From the NCBI GenBank assembly GCA_015039365.1, contig WION01000122.1, positions 79,002 to 143,001 on the forward strand: 64,000 nucleotides of DNA, read 5' to 3'. Below, piece by piece: positions 12,407-24,019 of this stretch; within the stretch, counting starts at the first letter, position 1; each line of letters starts with the position of its first letter. The position numbers and the translations under genes were made by a program. The DNA comes from Amanita rubescens. Its lineage: Eukaryota; Basidiomycota; Agaricomycetes; Agaricales; Amanitaceae. The notes under the pieces were generated by a model. It saw nothing but the letters and a program-made list of their open reading frames with translations, made no database searches and was not told where the DNA came from.

Positions 12407-14323
12407 CTACACATGTAGGGCTCCGAGTTTAGCTAGAGTCTTATTTAATACCCGCTTGTCGTCCTCTTTCGTAATTCTCAAATCATTCTTCCTACCCTCT
12501 CGTAACTCATAATTGAGGTTTCCTGTAGGGTAGAACACCTCTCCATCTTTGCCGCCCCAATCAAAATCAACTAACATCACGGAATCTTCTTTGCAAAGGA
12601 TATTCGTGTCCCGCAAGTCACCGTGGACGAGGCCTTCCAAATGAAAGCTGTCCACGAGGCGCTGAAGCTCTTCTGCCCAGCGGTCTCGGTGGGCAACAAG
12701 TAGGGTCGAGCGAGTGATTGGGATTCCAGACTGGATATATTCCATCGCGACAGCACACCACCCACCGGGAAGTCGTTCAAAAGCAAGAATCTGCGGCGCA
12801 TAACCTGATTTCTCAGAAGAAATTTTGTTCATTTCTCGATATCTTGGAGAATGGAAGCTTGCAACACTGATGCTGCAGTAAATGCCAAATAGAGCGATGC
12901 GCGGTCGCGCCCATCAGAGGCCGATTGGATACATGAGAGTGTTGGTGTCAGACTAACGAGCCTAAAGCGATGGTCGATCGCGACGATAGCATAGAACTCC
13001 AATTTGCATCCTAGAAAATATTCAGATCTTCAAATAACCATGAAATGCAGAAATGTCCAACTCGCCAATAATGGTTAGACCGAGACATGGCACCCTCCAT
13101 CGTAGATAGAGTTCCCGATCGTCATCCATTCTCATCGCATTCAGACGTACAACGTAGCATGTAAGCTCTACCTGAGGAATTGCACCGATCCCTGTAATCT
13201 TGTTTTTAAACACTGCACAAAACGTCCCTGCGCCAAGAGGCCCAGTAGTATGGCCATCGGTTCTGGCAGAACCAATGGAAGATGCTTGAAGCGGAGGAAT
13301 CTGGGTACCTCTACGTGCCGAGAAAATGCGCGCGAGGTAGGGTAGACCTGCTTCCCTCCGAGCATCTTCATTTTGATAAAATCTGTTCATCTGGCTGGCG
13401 AAACCGTCCACCTCCTTATGCAACTCCATAATGTCGATGTCAGTCAGCCCGGGAACATCGCGACGACCGTCCATGATGTCCAGAAAGTGTCCAAAGCCTT
13501 CGTAAAGAAGGGCGACGGGTGGAAAGTGGGGATCCGGTTCTGGACGATCATCGAAGATCTTCTGAGACGGATCCCTCTGGAGAGACTCGTAGGCCTCTGA
13601 TTTCGCCGTTTTCGACGGCGCATCCGTAGTAGTTTTAGCACGTTTGAGGCGATTGAACATGTCGTCTTGTTCAGGAAGCGTGCGTTTCTGTTGAATGGCT
13701 ACAAATTGGACGTGGCAGAAGGACGATGAAGGGAAAGATGAAAAGAGATGAGATGAGGAAATGAGAACATGTGATGCAATGCACGAACGAGCAGAGGAGA
13801 TGGATGAGGGGTGGCACGCAGGATTTGTAACCGCGACAGGTGGAAACGAGACAGCACAACGAATCGGCAAAGGAGGCAACTATTTCCTCAGTAATGCTTA
13901 ACCGTGGAGAATTGCTCCCACTCACCAGTGGCCGGTAGCTTTACTATTATGTGGACGTCGTCGGGGGGAGGCTTCGCTGAAAATATACTGAAGAGCCTGT
14001 TTGTGGGCTCTAATTTGTCCGCAAACGTCGAAAGACCATCTCCCAGGGACTGGATACGTTCAACCAGAGTATTGCCTGGCCTTGAATCGATAGGGTTGGA
14101 GTCCTTGAGCTGAGAAAAGCGATGTCAGTTCACACCGTGAGTCATAAATGGCGCTCACCTTCCACAATTCCAAAGTGTGAGGACCAACACCCTTTAAAGT
14201 GTCATCTTTTCACTTGATTTGTATAGCTTCCTTCAATTCACTAACCACATCATCTCGCCCCACGGAAACTACAAAGATGGTGGATTCGCCTTCGATAAGA
14301 CAATTAAGCTTGCGAGAGCCCAT
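12407..14323 (-). pseudogene. Crinkler-type N-terminus fused to kinase-like C-terminus, broken
   Basis: Reads as a Crinkler (CRN)-like gene of the kind found in many agaricomycetes. Exons (minus): 14323-14159, 14109-13926, 13698-13066, 13010-about 12835, then a shifted frame to 12407. The first two exons resemble a CRN N-terminal domain (LNCLIEGEST; LTLWK-like LELWK; PPDDVHIIVKLP). Exon 3 holds a conserved middle domain. The 3' part has kinase hallmarks: VHGDLRDTN (catalytic loop) and DFDWGG (DFG-like). Breaks: an in-frame TGA at 14212-14210 (codon 38) and a frame change near 12835. As I recall the family, the ATP-binding N-lobe seems shortened at the second break. The third intron starts GC rather than GT. 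The role of fungal CRN-like proteins is unsettled. Confidence 0.72.
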
Positions 14324-14439
14324 GTCGGATTGCACTGCCACATGGATCTAGCGTGGGAGCATACTAAAACAGATCTGTATTAGGTCAGCCACGGTAGTAG
14401 CCGCCACGTACTCGTCGACAAGGATATTCGGATATCCTG

Positions 14440-14650
14440 ACGTTTAGACAATAAAGTCGTCTAAGTCGCAATTTCAAACGGTAGTGGTGCGCATCTCCTC
14501 TTCTTTGAATCAGAGGTTTCGCATCTAAATTCAATAAAAGTATGCATTTCAAAAGTGGAGCAGGTTTGCTTTCCGGTGAGGGAAAAGGCACAAGAGGAAC
14601 AGTTTACACATCGAATGAAACTAAAAACAAGTTGTACTATGCTACCACCA
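14440..14650 (+). pseudogene. Short GFA-gene remnant
   Basis: About 80 bp matches 8965-9045 nearly exactly (a GFA 3'-intron-like segment), followed by degraded last-exon-like sequence. A relic of another array unit, without coding capacity. Confidence 0.45.
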
Positions 14651-15428
14651 AGTGAATCTGAAGCCAGATGTCCAACCTGTATGTTCCATTACTGCTGAGT
14701 GTATAACCTATCCACCCGCACCGTTACTCGCCAATGACGAGCTCCACGTCGACGATCCTCCCTCGGGCGCCCCCACATCATCTTCACCGACTTCCGTACA
14801 CTGGAACACCATTTGTTAGAAAGTTAAACTACAATTAATCCAAAGGACTCGCCTTATGTCCATCCCCGACAACACCACCCGCGCTACCCAACTCTTCGTC
14901 ACCGCGCCCCAACTTTCACCGAAACTACTGTCCTGTTCGTCCACTTGAATAGTCACAGTATCCAACCCACGACATAATCACGAAAAATGCACCTAGGCTC
15001 CCTTTCCAATTGTTCGACTTGACCCTTGGCGTCAATATTCGCCGCCTTTTGACAACCACTTCGCTCGCTGATGGTGTTGCCAATGTTTTCCTCCTTCAAT
15101 GTCTATCTCTTTACGTCGTGGCTGGATCACTAAACGCCAATGTGCCGAGTTGTCTTGTCAATATGTATGCCTACTTGTCAGCCCAGTCCGGGATCATTTA
15201 ACCTATTATCCAAACGTTCCTGGAATATCGCCTTACAACCGGGAAAGCGAATGCTGAAAGTGACGAGGACGAGCAGGCAGAACTATTATGGTAAAGGTGA
15301 GCGCCATAACGAAGTAAAGGGGATCCGCTCACATAATACCAGCTCATCGTATCGCACCAAGAGAGACGACAATCCATTCATTACGACGGTGATTCACCTC
15401 GTCTGAATTATGTGTGCCATGTTCTCCT
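14651..15428. other. Unassigned spacer
   Basis: No recognisable gene. Small plus-strand frames at 15010-15201 and 15140-15406 show no motif. Confidence 0.4.
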
Positions 15429-15541
15429 GTCTCAGCGACACGTCTCTATGAACAAGTCATTGTCATTCTATATTTCATCGTCGCTATTGTTGTTTATTTA
15501 ATATATGGCATCGTCGATGTCATATACCGCGGCACCATGAC
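15429..15541 (+). other. Exon-like fragment with a transmembrane segment
   Basis: An open stretch between a good acceptor (CTCAG) and a good donor (GTAAGT) encodes a hydrophobic helix (VIVILYFIVAIVVYLIYGIV). I cannot join it to other exons. It may be a relic exon of a membrane-protein gene or chance. Confidence 0.25.
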
Positions 15542-15699
15542 TGTAAGTCCCAACCTTTAACATCTCCTCCCCGTCATTCTATGTCTATCCCTAGGCGATT
15601 CTAGTCTAACTAAGCTAAACCTCTGACTACGCCGCGCACGTTCAATGTCACGGTCCAGAAAGGCATTTATTTATACCTCCATCATATCCTTGGTCAGCC

Positions 15700-16860
15700 G
15701 TCTATGATAGCAAACCTCTTCTACATCTCTGATGCCGTGGAGAGTGTAGGAGGGGGATTCGTGTTACATAAGCTGAAGCCCTTATCTCCAACAGGCTAGA
15801 AGGCGCACCTCATGTCTTTGAGCATAACTGGCATTGAACGGCACAGCCCTGAAAGTAAGTACATTCAAATTTTGAGTTATGTTTACATTCTTTATCTAAG
15901 AAGGAATAGAACAGAATGGTGATGAGGACGTAATGTCCAGAGTACAGATGGGCCGAGAACAAACCTTCATCAGGTTATTCTCGTGCTATTATTGCTACCA
16001 ATGGCGCCCCCCCATTCTTTTCGCAACCTACCCACCTGGACCCAGAGGAAAGAGATAAGGAAAATCAAATTAGAACATCGATTTCGATCCTTGCGAAAGT
16101 GAACTTTCTAGCAATACCCTGCAGAAGCCGCACCTGAGCTTGATATTGGCAAGGCGCTGCTCTTCCTTCACCACCCTAGGTTCTAGCGTAGCCGAGTATC
16201 ATTCCGTTTCGGAGTATACTAGGCACAAAGGCGTTCGATAAAGTTCTCTGATAAACATACGGTCACTTTCCATCGGTTCCGCTGATTCAATATTGGTCCA
16301 TGCTATTTATGTCGAAAGGCATTGACATTTTACGCGGCCGTCAAAGACCGTTACCCATGCCATCAACACATCTTATTCAGTTATGCATCTCCGTTCTTCA
16401 TTGGCTGCCCCTATGTGATTCTGAGCCAAACTCAGTTTAACTCTTGATTTAGTACGTCTGGAATCACGGCCCAAAGAGACGTTTATGCATACCGCATCTT
16501 CCGTTTGCCATCAATAATAACAAAGCTTTCTATGCCTCCGATGATGCGAAGCACTGTGGATGGTGGGTTATCCGTGGTGCGACACTTTGATAGAAGCTGA
16601 ATCCGTTTCTGGGCATAGCTGACGTTGAACGGCACAACTCTGAAGGTAAGTGCATTAAGCTTTGATGCCACGTTTACATTCTTTGTCTAAGAAGGAATAG
16701 AGACATTCGGATAAGTTCGGAATGGTGATGTGGACGTAACGTCGTGAATACCGAAGGGCCGATAACAAACCTTCTTCAGGCTATTCTCGTGCTGCTACTA
16801 ATGGTCATCAACCATTCTTTCTGCAATGCGCCTACACCTAGTAGAGAAGCGAGGTAAGGG
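15700..16860. repeat. Tandem duplication of array spacer, about 790 bp apart
   Basis: 15700-16010 and 16490-16810 are diverged direct copies. Both carry the GAACGGCACA, AAGGAATAGA and TTCAGG(T/C)TATTCTCGTGCT stretches, which also occur in the spacers upstream of the 7TM genes (6380, 10040, 20130, 27600). So this is the array spacer duplicated twice, without its genes. No coding sequence. Confidence 0.55.
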
Positions 16861-17171
16861 GCATTGATGTCAATCTGGATTCATTGCTGGTGTTTGGATC
16901 GAATTTGGTCCTTGCAATTTATCACTCTCATCATCGATTAAGGGATCATTGATCATCTCTCATCATAGAATACGGACGGATCTTGCGTAAACGACGATTA
17001 AAACGGCTCGTCCGGTGCCTCGGAACACCTAATGTTGTTCTAGTTTACCAGGATTGAGTCCAACAATTCGCAGTACAAATACCGGTATAAGTCGGATGTT
17101 GATACTGTACTCGAAATGGCGCCATTCGTCAAAGTATTCCTCATTGCGTTGACTAGATACTAACTCTAAGA

Positions 17172-17345
17172 TAAATCAAAGCTGCTATTATATGGCAAAT
17201 CTGGAGAAATAGTTTTTCTCGACACCTAACCCGTTTCGCAGTCCGTGTTGTCGCCGAATCGGGTTTATTATACACCCTCATAAGTATTGCAACTTGTTGC
17301 GGAGTGCTTCTTGGTCCCAATCGCTGGCTCGTGGTAATGATCAGT
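17172..17345 (+). pseudogene. Seven-helix family relic (exon 4 only)
   Basis: An acceptor is followed by an open exon matching exon 4 of the 7TM family (AIIWQIWRNSF; RVVAESGLLYTLIS), ending at the family's GTATGT donor. Exons 1-3 are gone: promoter-like sequence at 17030-17110 leads almost directly into intron 3. The remainder is replaced by the inserted element at 17375. Confidence 0.75.
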
Positions 17346-17374
17346 GTTGTATGTCATAAACGAGTTAGGGAACC

Positions 17375-19185
17375 CATCAGGTTTTCGGTATTTTCCGCTT
17401 TGGCCACTTCCAGCTTTGACAAACACCGCTCTGATCGCTCATGCTCTGGCGACGTCATCTTTGGTTCCTCTGGCTCTGGCAATGACCACTCCGACCGCTC
17501 ACGCTCTGGCAACAACCGCTTTGGGTACTCTAGCTCTGGCGGTGAGTGATCTCTCCCATTGCTTCACAAGTTTTATGATTCACACCCTCGTCACGCACGC
17601 ACGCCGACCCTCCCTTTGCTCACTGATGCCCGCCATCACGCCAAGTACTCCAGCCTGCGTGCACTGGGTCATCAGCGCCATCACACTTGTCTTCCCACTG
17701 GCACTGCTCGCCGATACCCGCCACTAACGCCAACGCATCACGCAACATCTCGCCGATTTCCAGCACCCACGGCCCACCCCTCAACGCCACCACCCCTGAA
17801 CAACCAGCACAGTCCTCCCCTTACAATTCAACGCTGCTCACGCTCTTGTGGAGGCAAGCCATTGTTCATGGAGGGTGAATTCCGATTCTGAGGATTGACC
17901 CGGATGATTTCGCTCAAGCTATTTCTTGACGTGGGCATTGTATGTGCATCCTCCATCGCATCATTGGAAAGTCACATCTCCTCAGATGGGTGGATCCCAG
18001 CGGTGATGCACGATGCCGTTCTGGGGGTCTTTGGTCCGACGGCGTAGACGGTTGCTAGAGACAAAGGGTGGCCATGAGTTGTGTCAGTTTAACGTGATGT
18101 AGACTTCTCTTCGAGGAAATGTACGAAACGACTGCTAGTATGCTGAACTTTGTGAAATTTTCGGTGGACGTGTAAATACAGTCAAATAAATAGAATGATG
18201 ACATCACGAGTCGCGCAACGGAGAATGCTCATCCTTTCCCTATCCTCTCATCCCCTTTGTATGACTCTCCTCTCGTCCCCACCCGCCGACCTAGCTACAG
18301 CAAACTTGAAAGTGCCGACCTGCTCAACTTCAAAACGCGGTGCGTAATTCGACGTGATACTTGCGACATGCCTCAAGGAGTCGCCGTCTCAGCTATTTCG
18401 CTACTGAGTCTGCCTCACTGATGTGATTAGGGCTTCGCTGTATCCCCACCACTCGCCAAGCCGCTCTTCCACGTGAGTACGGGCTTCGCTGCATCCTACG
18501 CAAGTAACAATGCGCATATAGTGACCTCAGACTAGCTGCGGCTCACCTACGACTCGGCGAGCGGCTCTAGCCTCTTAGAAGAAACAGAAGATGAGTTCAT
18601 TTCTTCACACCTGGGCCGCTGCCTTCTGCTAACGTCACTTGAGCTTGTTTTTTAGGATTATATGCGCTATGTTCTTCCGCTAGTAGACAACTTACGGGGC
18701 AGCATTGGTGAGCAGCGGTCTCTCATACCCATACTTCAGCTGATTTTCGGATGCGGAACTGAATCCCGACTCACGCACTATGAGCGCGTCTCATTCTCAA
18801 GTACTCGAACTCATCGCTATCACCCGCTATCCGATCTGTCATAAATACCTATTTTTTCTCACTATCGGTTGCTCTCGAAAATTCTCAATTCCTACCTCTT
18901 TCTCTCGTCATCACATTACTATCAGTGCTTGGCGCTTGCCCCCAGTGTCACTACAAGTAGTCATAATTGAAATAAAATGCTTTTTTTCATATCTGAACAT
19001 AGCTTAAGAAAGCTCGAAAAAATGCTCCCTAGAGCGGTCAAAGTGCTTTCAGAGCAGTCAAATCCACTCTGAGAGCAATGTACCTCGCCTAAAAAAGTGG
19101 CGAGGTACTCTGACCGCTCTGACCGCTCTGGCTACTCTGGAAAGCGCCGAGAGCGGCCAGAGCGGAACATGCCGAAAACCTGATG
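17375..19185. mobile_element. 1.8-kb non-autonomous TIR element
   Basis: Ends form an inverted repeat. 17375 onward on the plus strand and 19185 backward on the minus strand share CATCAGGTTTTCGG, then TTCCGCT and TGGCC: about 34 positions with 4 differences. The element sits in what would be intron 4 of the 7TM relic ending at 17345. Inside are Ser/Gly- and Ala/Leu-coding low-complexity repeats (17400-17550), Pro/His-rich low-complexity sequence (17550-17880), and repeated GAGCGGTCA/CCGCTCTGAC motifs near the right end. No transposase frame, so it would need one in trans. Target-site duplication not resolved. Confidence 0.6.
19080..19108. repeat. Perfect 10-bp hairpin inside the TIR element
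   Basis: GTACCTCGCC, a 9-nt A-rich loop, then GGCGAGGTAC. Flanking AGAGCGGTCA on the left and TGACCGCTCT copies on the right extend the fold-back imperfectly, as in fold-back or MITE-like elements. Confidence 0.6.
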
Positions 19186-19214
19186 CATCACGGTATAACT
19201 GGTTACCACAAGGC

Positions 19215-19540
19215 ATCTACAGTGCCATCCCGACGGTGAAACGCTAAATGAGCGTTTGGCCACTTCGGGACGAGACTCCTGTTCCAAGTTCTCGACTGTG
19301 CTATGACGAGTCTATGACAAGAGTTGACAGGCTGAATTGCTTCATCCGCCTACCTATATTATTAACTCGCCTATACGCATCTCCTCTTCTCCGAATCCGA
19401 GATTTAGTATCTGAATTCGATATAAGGTATGCAAGTTCGCCTTCCGGACGGAGGGAAAAGTACATGGTCATTTCCGGATTGGGGAGTGGCACGAGATGAA
19501 AGGTCTACGCGGCGAGTGAAAGTGAACATGGCTTGTCCTA
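19215..19540 (+). pseudogene. GFA-gene remnant (unit of copy 3)
   Basis: Traces of GFA exon 3 (GGTGAAACGCTAAATGAGCG; CTTCATCCGCC), the 3' intron (GATTTAGTATCTGAATTCGA) and exon 4 (GGAGTGGCACGAGATGAAAG) lie in correct order but riddled with deletions. Non-coding. Confidence 0.6.
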
Positions 19541-20499
19541 TGCCATCATAGAGCGAGTTTATATGCGTCAGTCATCATGATTTTTTCAGTGTGTTCAAAA
19601 ATGACTCATAGGAACGTTAGATCGGGTTCTAACCAGCATTTCCGAGTGGCAAAGACTATATGCGCGAGTCGTACGGTATTATTGGCAGATCCAAGACCCT
19701 TATCCGTGCCCAGTCCCAAACAGAATTATTGTATTGCCTTCACACGGAAGGATCAATTTGCACTGGTCACTATGATCGGGCAGATTTCGTAAATAACGAA
19801 ACTTTGAATACACGTTTCGATACCATGTGCACTAAGCTTTCTCCGTCGTATTTTTGACTACGCCACATACATCTGATGCCACAATTCAGAGAGGCAGCTT
19901 TACCTTATCTTTCGTTGCTCTTCGACTTTCCTTTTAGGCCATATTCACCGTACTCGTCGGGCATCAGTGCGCCACCATCACCAGCGTAAGCATGTACAGG
20001 AATAATGATATCTATACAATCTTTTGTCTAGGAAGGAAAGAGATGGGAACGCGCGGGATGGAAATTGCGACGTGATATCGAGAACGCACCAACAGACAGC
20101 CTGACATCAAACCTTCTTTGGTTTATTCTCGTACTGTTACTATCCCAGCCACTAATCGCCGCCCCGTTCCTTTCGTAACTTGCCCTAGAGGTGGGTTTTG
20201 CATCAGAATACAAATCTACTGCTAATGTTCAGATGAACCTTGTAAGGGTGATTGTTACCTTCCTAATTGCCTCGCTGTCCTTCCAATACCGATCCATGAC
20301 TGACGGATCATTGATCAGCTATGATTAGAATCATGGGATCTCGAGTCTGTGCAATCATTGATCACCAGCGGCTCGCCCACTCGACATGCCTAATCGTACG
20401 GGTGAGGGCTATTTTACTCCATCACTTTACTTCACTGGTTCGTCCAGTTTCAGGATAAGTATTAGAGGCAAGTCCTAAGAAGCTGACACTGCAAACGAA
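19541..20499. repeat. Array spacer upstream of 7TM copy 3
   Basis: 19610-19960 is a diverged direct copy of 27010-27440, and 20030-20230 matches spacer sequence near 27530-27700. It contains a TATA-like GATAAGTAT at 20454-20462. Small open frames are not conserved between the copies. Confidence 0.5.
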
Positions 20500-21557
20500 A
20501 TGTCCTCCCTCAACAACACGGACATCATCACGACGTCAACGCAGGGGCTCTTAACTGGCGTATATTTCGCGTCGTTCCTCCTATGCATACGGTGGCTCGC
20601 CTTTTCAGACGATGGCGGGGGCGTACGCAAGGGTATAAATTGGCCTCTGCTTACCGCTACTATCGTCCTCTTTGGTTTTGCTGTTACAGACCTCGGCCTT
20701 TCTCTTCAAGAAACGTTGCTTGCTTCTGAAGGTCTGAGTAACCAGCTGTATCCCATTATGAGTGTAAGTAGCTCAAAACTTACTAACTATCATGACGCTT
20801 AACTCTTTCCAGAAATTCATAGAATTGTTTTTACCAACTATAACTGAAGGTTTCCTGGTTCGTGAATAAAACAAAAGTCAATAAGCACGATATTGATAAC
20901 ATTGTATTAGATCTTCCGTTGTTGGGGTATTTACAATAGATCATGGCGCATCACAGTCTTTCCCCTCCTCCTATTGGTATTCAACATCTCGAGTTCTCCC
21001 GTGATAACGTTTTATATCTCGAGAACGTCTACGGTGCGCATTCTTAACGTACTTTATGGTTTGCAAGGGGCGTATTCTGCCAGTACCAGCATCCTGAACA
21101 TATACGTAACAAGTACGTGAACAAATTACTCTGTGTTCCGTAAACTGATCCTGTGTATAATCGAAGCTGTTATTATATGTAAAATCCGGAAAAGTTTATC
21201 TCGACCCATTTCCAGTTTCACGATCAGTATTATTGCTGAATCGGGGTTATTGTTCACGCTTACGAGTGTTGGCGTTTTATCCGTGGTTTTTCTCAATGTC
21301 CCTGGCGCGTACCCGATAGCAAATGCCATTGTATGTTATCAACAAATTTCATACTGCGCAGCCGTTTCTCACTCACTTGTACCCAGAATTTCCCCGTCTC
21401 CGGAGTTGCTTACAATCTCGTATTGATTCGGGAGGCGCAGAATAGAGTTAAACAGGAGGAAGACCGAGTGTCTTCGTTAGCATTCGGTAACTCTACAGTT
21501 CAACGTACGGTCCCAACCGTACAGCGCCACCACTCGGAATCGGCCTTCTCCTCATAA
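20500..21557 (+). CDS. Seven-helix membrane protein, array copy 3
   Basis: Exons 20500-20763, 20813-20857, 20911-21112, 21167-21330 and 21387-21557 give 281 aa in frame. It is the most diverged of the five. The loop reads SDDGGGVRKGINW; helix 4 is VFPLLLLVFNISSSPVITF; helix 6 is SIIAESGLLFTLTSVGVLS; the last helix is SGVAYNLVLIREA. The 45-nt second exon and all intron positions are retained, including the GTTCGT donor. No stop or frameshift seen. Function unknown. Confidence 0.8.
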
Positions 21558-22926
21558 GAAGGGCTCGACATGAACCTCGCCTGTCGAGGTGTCAGGCCGT
21601 CGTCGCGTACTTTATTCAAGTTTTTCGCTCTATTGTTTCATCATCATATCTATTGTAGTGAATACGTTGGTCTGAATGTGTGTATAGTTGTAGTATATGT
21701 TTTCATGATGAATCACAGCGTTTTATTGCCGTCCCCGCGGAGTAAAGCAAAATGTCCTAGAAAAGTGTCATACAGTAACGAGTACACGGGTATTCCGTAA
21801 CGGGAGTTTCAGTAGGTGCGAATAAAACAAGAAGATTCGTGTGCAAGGAACCACGCTAATAGGGCGAACCGGAAGCTGTGGGAGCGCTTGAAAAAGCGAA
21901 TCATAATGATTGAGGTGATAGAATCGGTGCCTGTCGGTTTAGCATATTGTATAGCCTGACGATCATTCCTTCAGTTACGCGACGAGCAAACCGGGCGCAC
22001 AAAACAGAGCATAGCATCACGAGCAGGGTTCTTGGTTTTGATCAAATTGGACCGCATCATCTATCCGATTGATAGGAGCAAAAAGGTGTGCATCAGCTAG
22101 GGTTTGCTCGGTGAGGCGGTCCACGTTATGCATCTCAGAGGGTACTCACCGAGAAACGAGTTTAGAGGGATGTTTCCCGAATGCGGTGTATCATTGCTGA
22201 AAGGTCAGAGGTAATGGTCGGGGACAAACGTTCATGAACGACGGAATCTGCCAGAATGGCCGGATTTCTTAAAGGGACGATTTTTATAGGCGGTTTGTCG
22301 AATGTCCGCGACAAGAGTGTTGTTTATGATAGGTATAAACAGAACACATGTCACGGGCGTCACGGCGCCTGACTTTTGCGATGCCTCGCAAGAACCTCTT
22401 CCCCTGCCACTAAGCCAGTTTAAAGTCTCTACTCACCATAGTACTGCTCAGGAATGAATGCTTTGACATCAAGCGCGAAGGTGGCAAAGGATTAAGGTTC
22501 GTGTTCATGTTACGTCACGGTACTGCCAGGAAGTATGTTGCTGATAGAGTGGGTCCGATTTTTTTTTTTTTGCGTTATCTTTTCCCAGTTACATGGCTGT
22601 GCGCCAACTTAAAGTGAGCGGAGAGGGAAGATCTGTCAGCTTTGGCGCGCGATGAGGAATGGCGACGAGGACGTGATGTTGATACTGCCCTAACATGAGA
22701 AAAGAGGCGAGTATTGCCTTCCACAAGTGATCAGTACTTTCTAATTATCCCGCAGCGCCTTCATCGCTATGATTACTGATTGGCAGATCAACTGTGATCA
22801 CAGAATCCTGTGCAACCATTGACGACGGCTCGCTCGACATGACCAAGTTAAATTTTCGTTCCGTTCGCTCGACCAGTCAGAATATAAATATCAGTGTCGA
22901 CTTTCAAGTTCAACGTTGTACATGAA
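21558..22926. other. 3' flank of copy 3 and spacer to copy 4
   Basis: The 3' flank shares motifs with those of copies 1 and 2 (the TACTCACCGAGAAA...TTTAGA block near 22145). 22610-22660 is a short GFA exon-2 trace (GAGGGAAGATCTGTCAGC, TTTGGCGCGC), and 22645-22760 is spacer sequence shared with 27860-28110. A T-tract starts at 22560. No gene. Confidence 0.5.
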
Positions 22927-24019
22927 ATGATATCCACTATTGAAGCAGATATCATTGGGATGACCTTTGAGGCACTCCTAACGGGTGTATATTTCGCCTC
23001 GTTTCTCTTATGCCTACGATGGCTCATCTTTTCTGATGATGGCGGGACGCTGCGCAAGCCCATTCATTGGCCCTTCTTCGTCATTACCATCATCCTTTTT
23101 GCTTTCTCGATGACAAATTTCGGCCTCTGTCTGAAAAAGACGGCACTATACTCTCAGGGTGCCAGTATTAATACTTTCGTAGATGTTGAGATCAGCAATG
23201 TAAGTTATCCAAAAATCGAATTAAAGTTGATGGGCTGAACTCTCTCCAGATGTCTTTAGAAATGTTGGCGTTCGTTATAACGGACGGTGTTCTGGTTCGT
23301 GAATAATCTAGCACTGGGTACTCACATGACATTGTATCAGATCTTCCGTTGTTGGACGGTTTACAACAGGTCATGGCGAATTGCCATCCTTCCCCTCCTC
23401 TTATTGCTGTACAATATATCGAGCCTTGTCATCATGATGTATTGCGGAACTACCTTTTTACTCACAGGAAATGAAGACCCCATCAGTCTTTACGATCAAA
23501 TTTATAACATGCTATACGCCTATTATGCCACTACCATTGCCATAAACATATATGCAACATGTAAGTGAATAGATTGGGCTACATCCTATGATATTAATTT
23601 AAGCAAAATTATAGCTGCTATCACATTTTATATCTGGAGACATTGCCGTTTATCTCGACGCCTTGCCCGTTTCGCGATTCGTGTTATTGCTGAATCAGGT
23701 TTATTATACACCCTCACGAGTATCGCCGCTTTTTGCTCGTTGTTTCCCAATTTCCCTGGCGGGTTTTCCATAGCGAGTGCTATCGTATGTCATCGATGAA
23801 TTAAATGCTGCCAGGACTGTATCTCACCCATGCACACAGAATAATCGCACTGCAGGAATCGCTTTTAATCTTATATTAATACGGGTGGCACAAAATAGGG
23901 CTAATCCAGAAGCCGAACTGCCAACATTTATTGGTGACTCCACCATTGAACGTGCCATTCCGGCCGCACCTCGCCACAACTCGGAAATGGTGTCCGAGTT
24001 GAACCGAGAAGAGCTTTAA
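22927..24019 (+). CDS. Seven-helix membrane protein, array copy 4
   Basis: Exons 22927-23199, 23250-23294, 23341-23560, 23615-23784 and 23840-24019 give 295 aa in frame. The loop is SDDGGTLRKPIHW, helix 6 is RVIAESGLLYTLTSIAAF, and the last helix is GIAFNLILIRVA. An upstream in-frame GTG at 22894 is rejected because the paralogs align from this ATG. The C-tail carries the GDSTIERAIPAAPRHNSE motif shared with copy 5, making these two a sub-pair. Function unknown. Confidence 0.82.
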
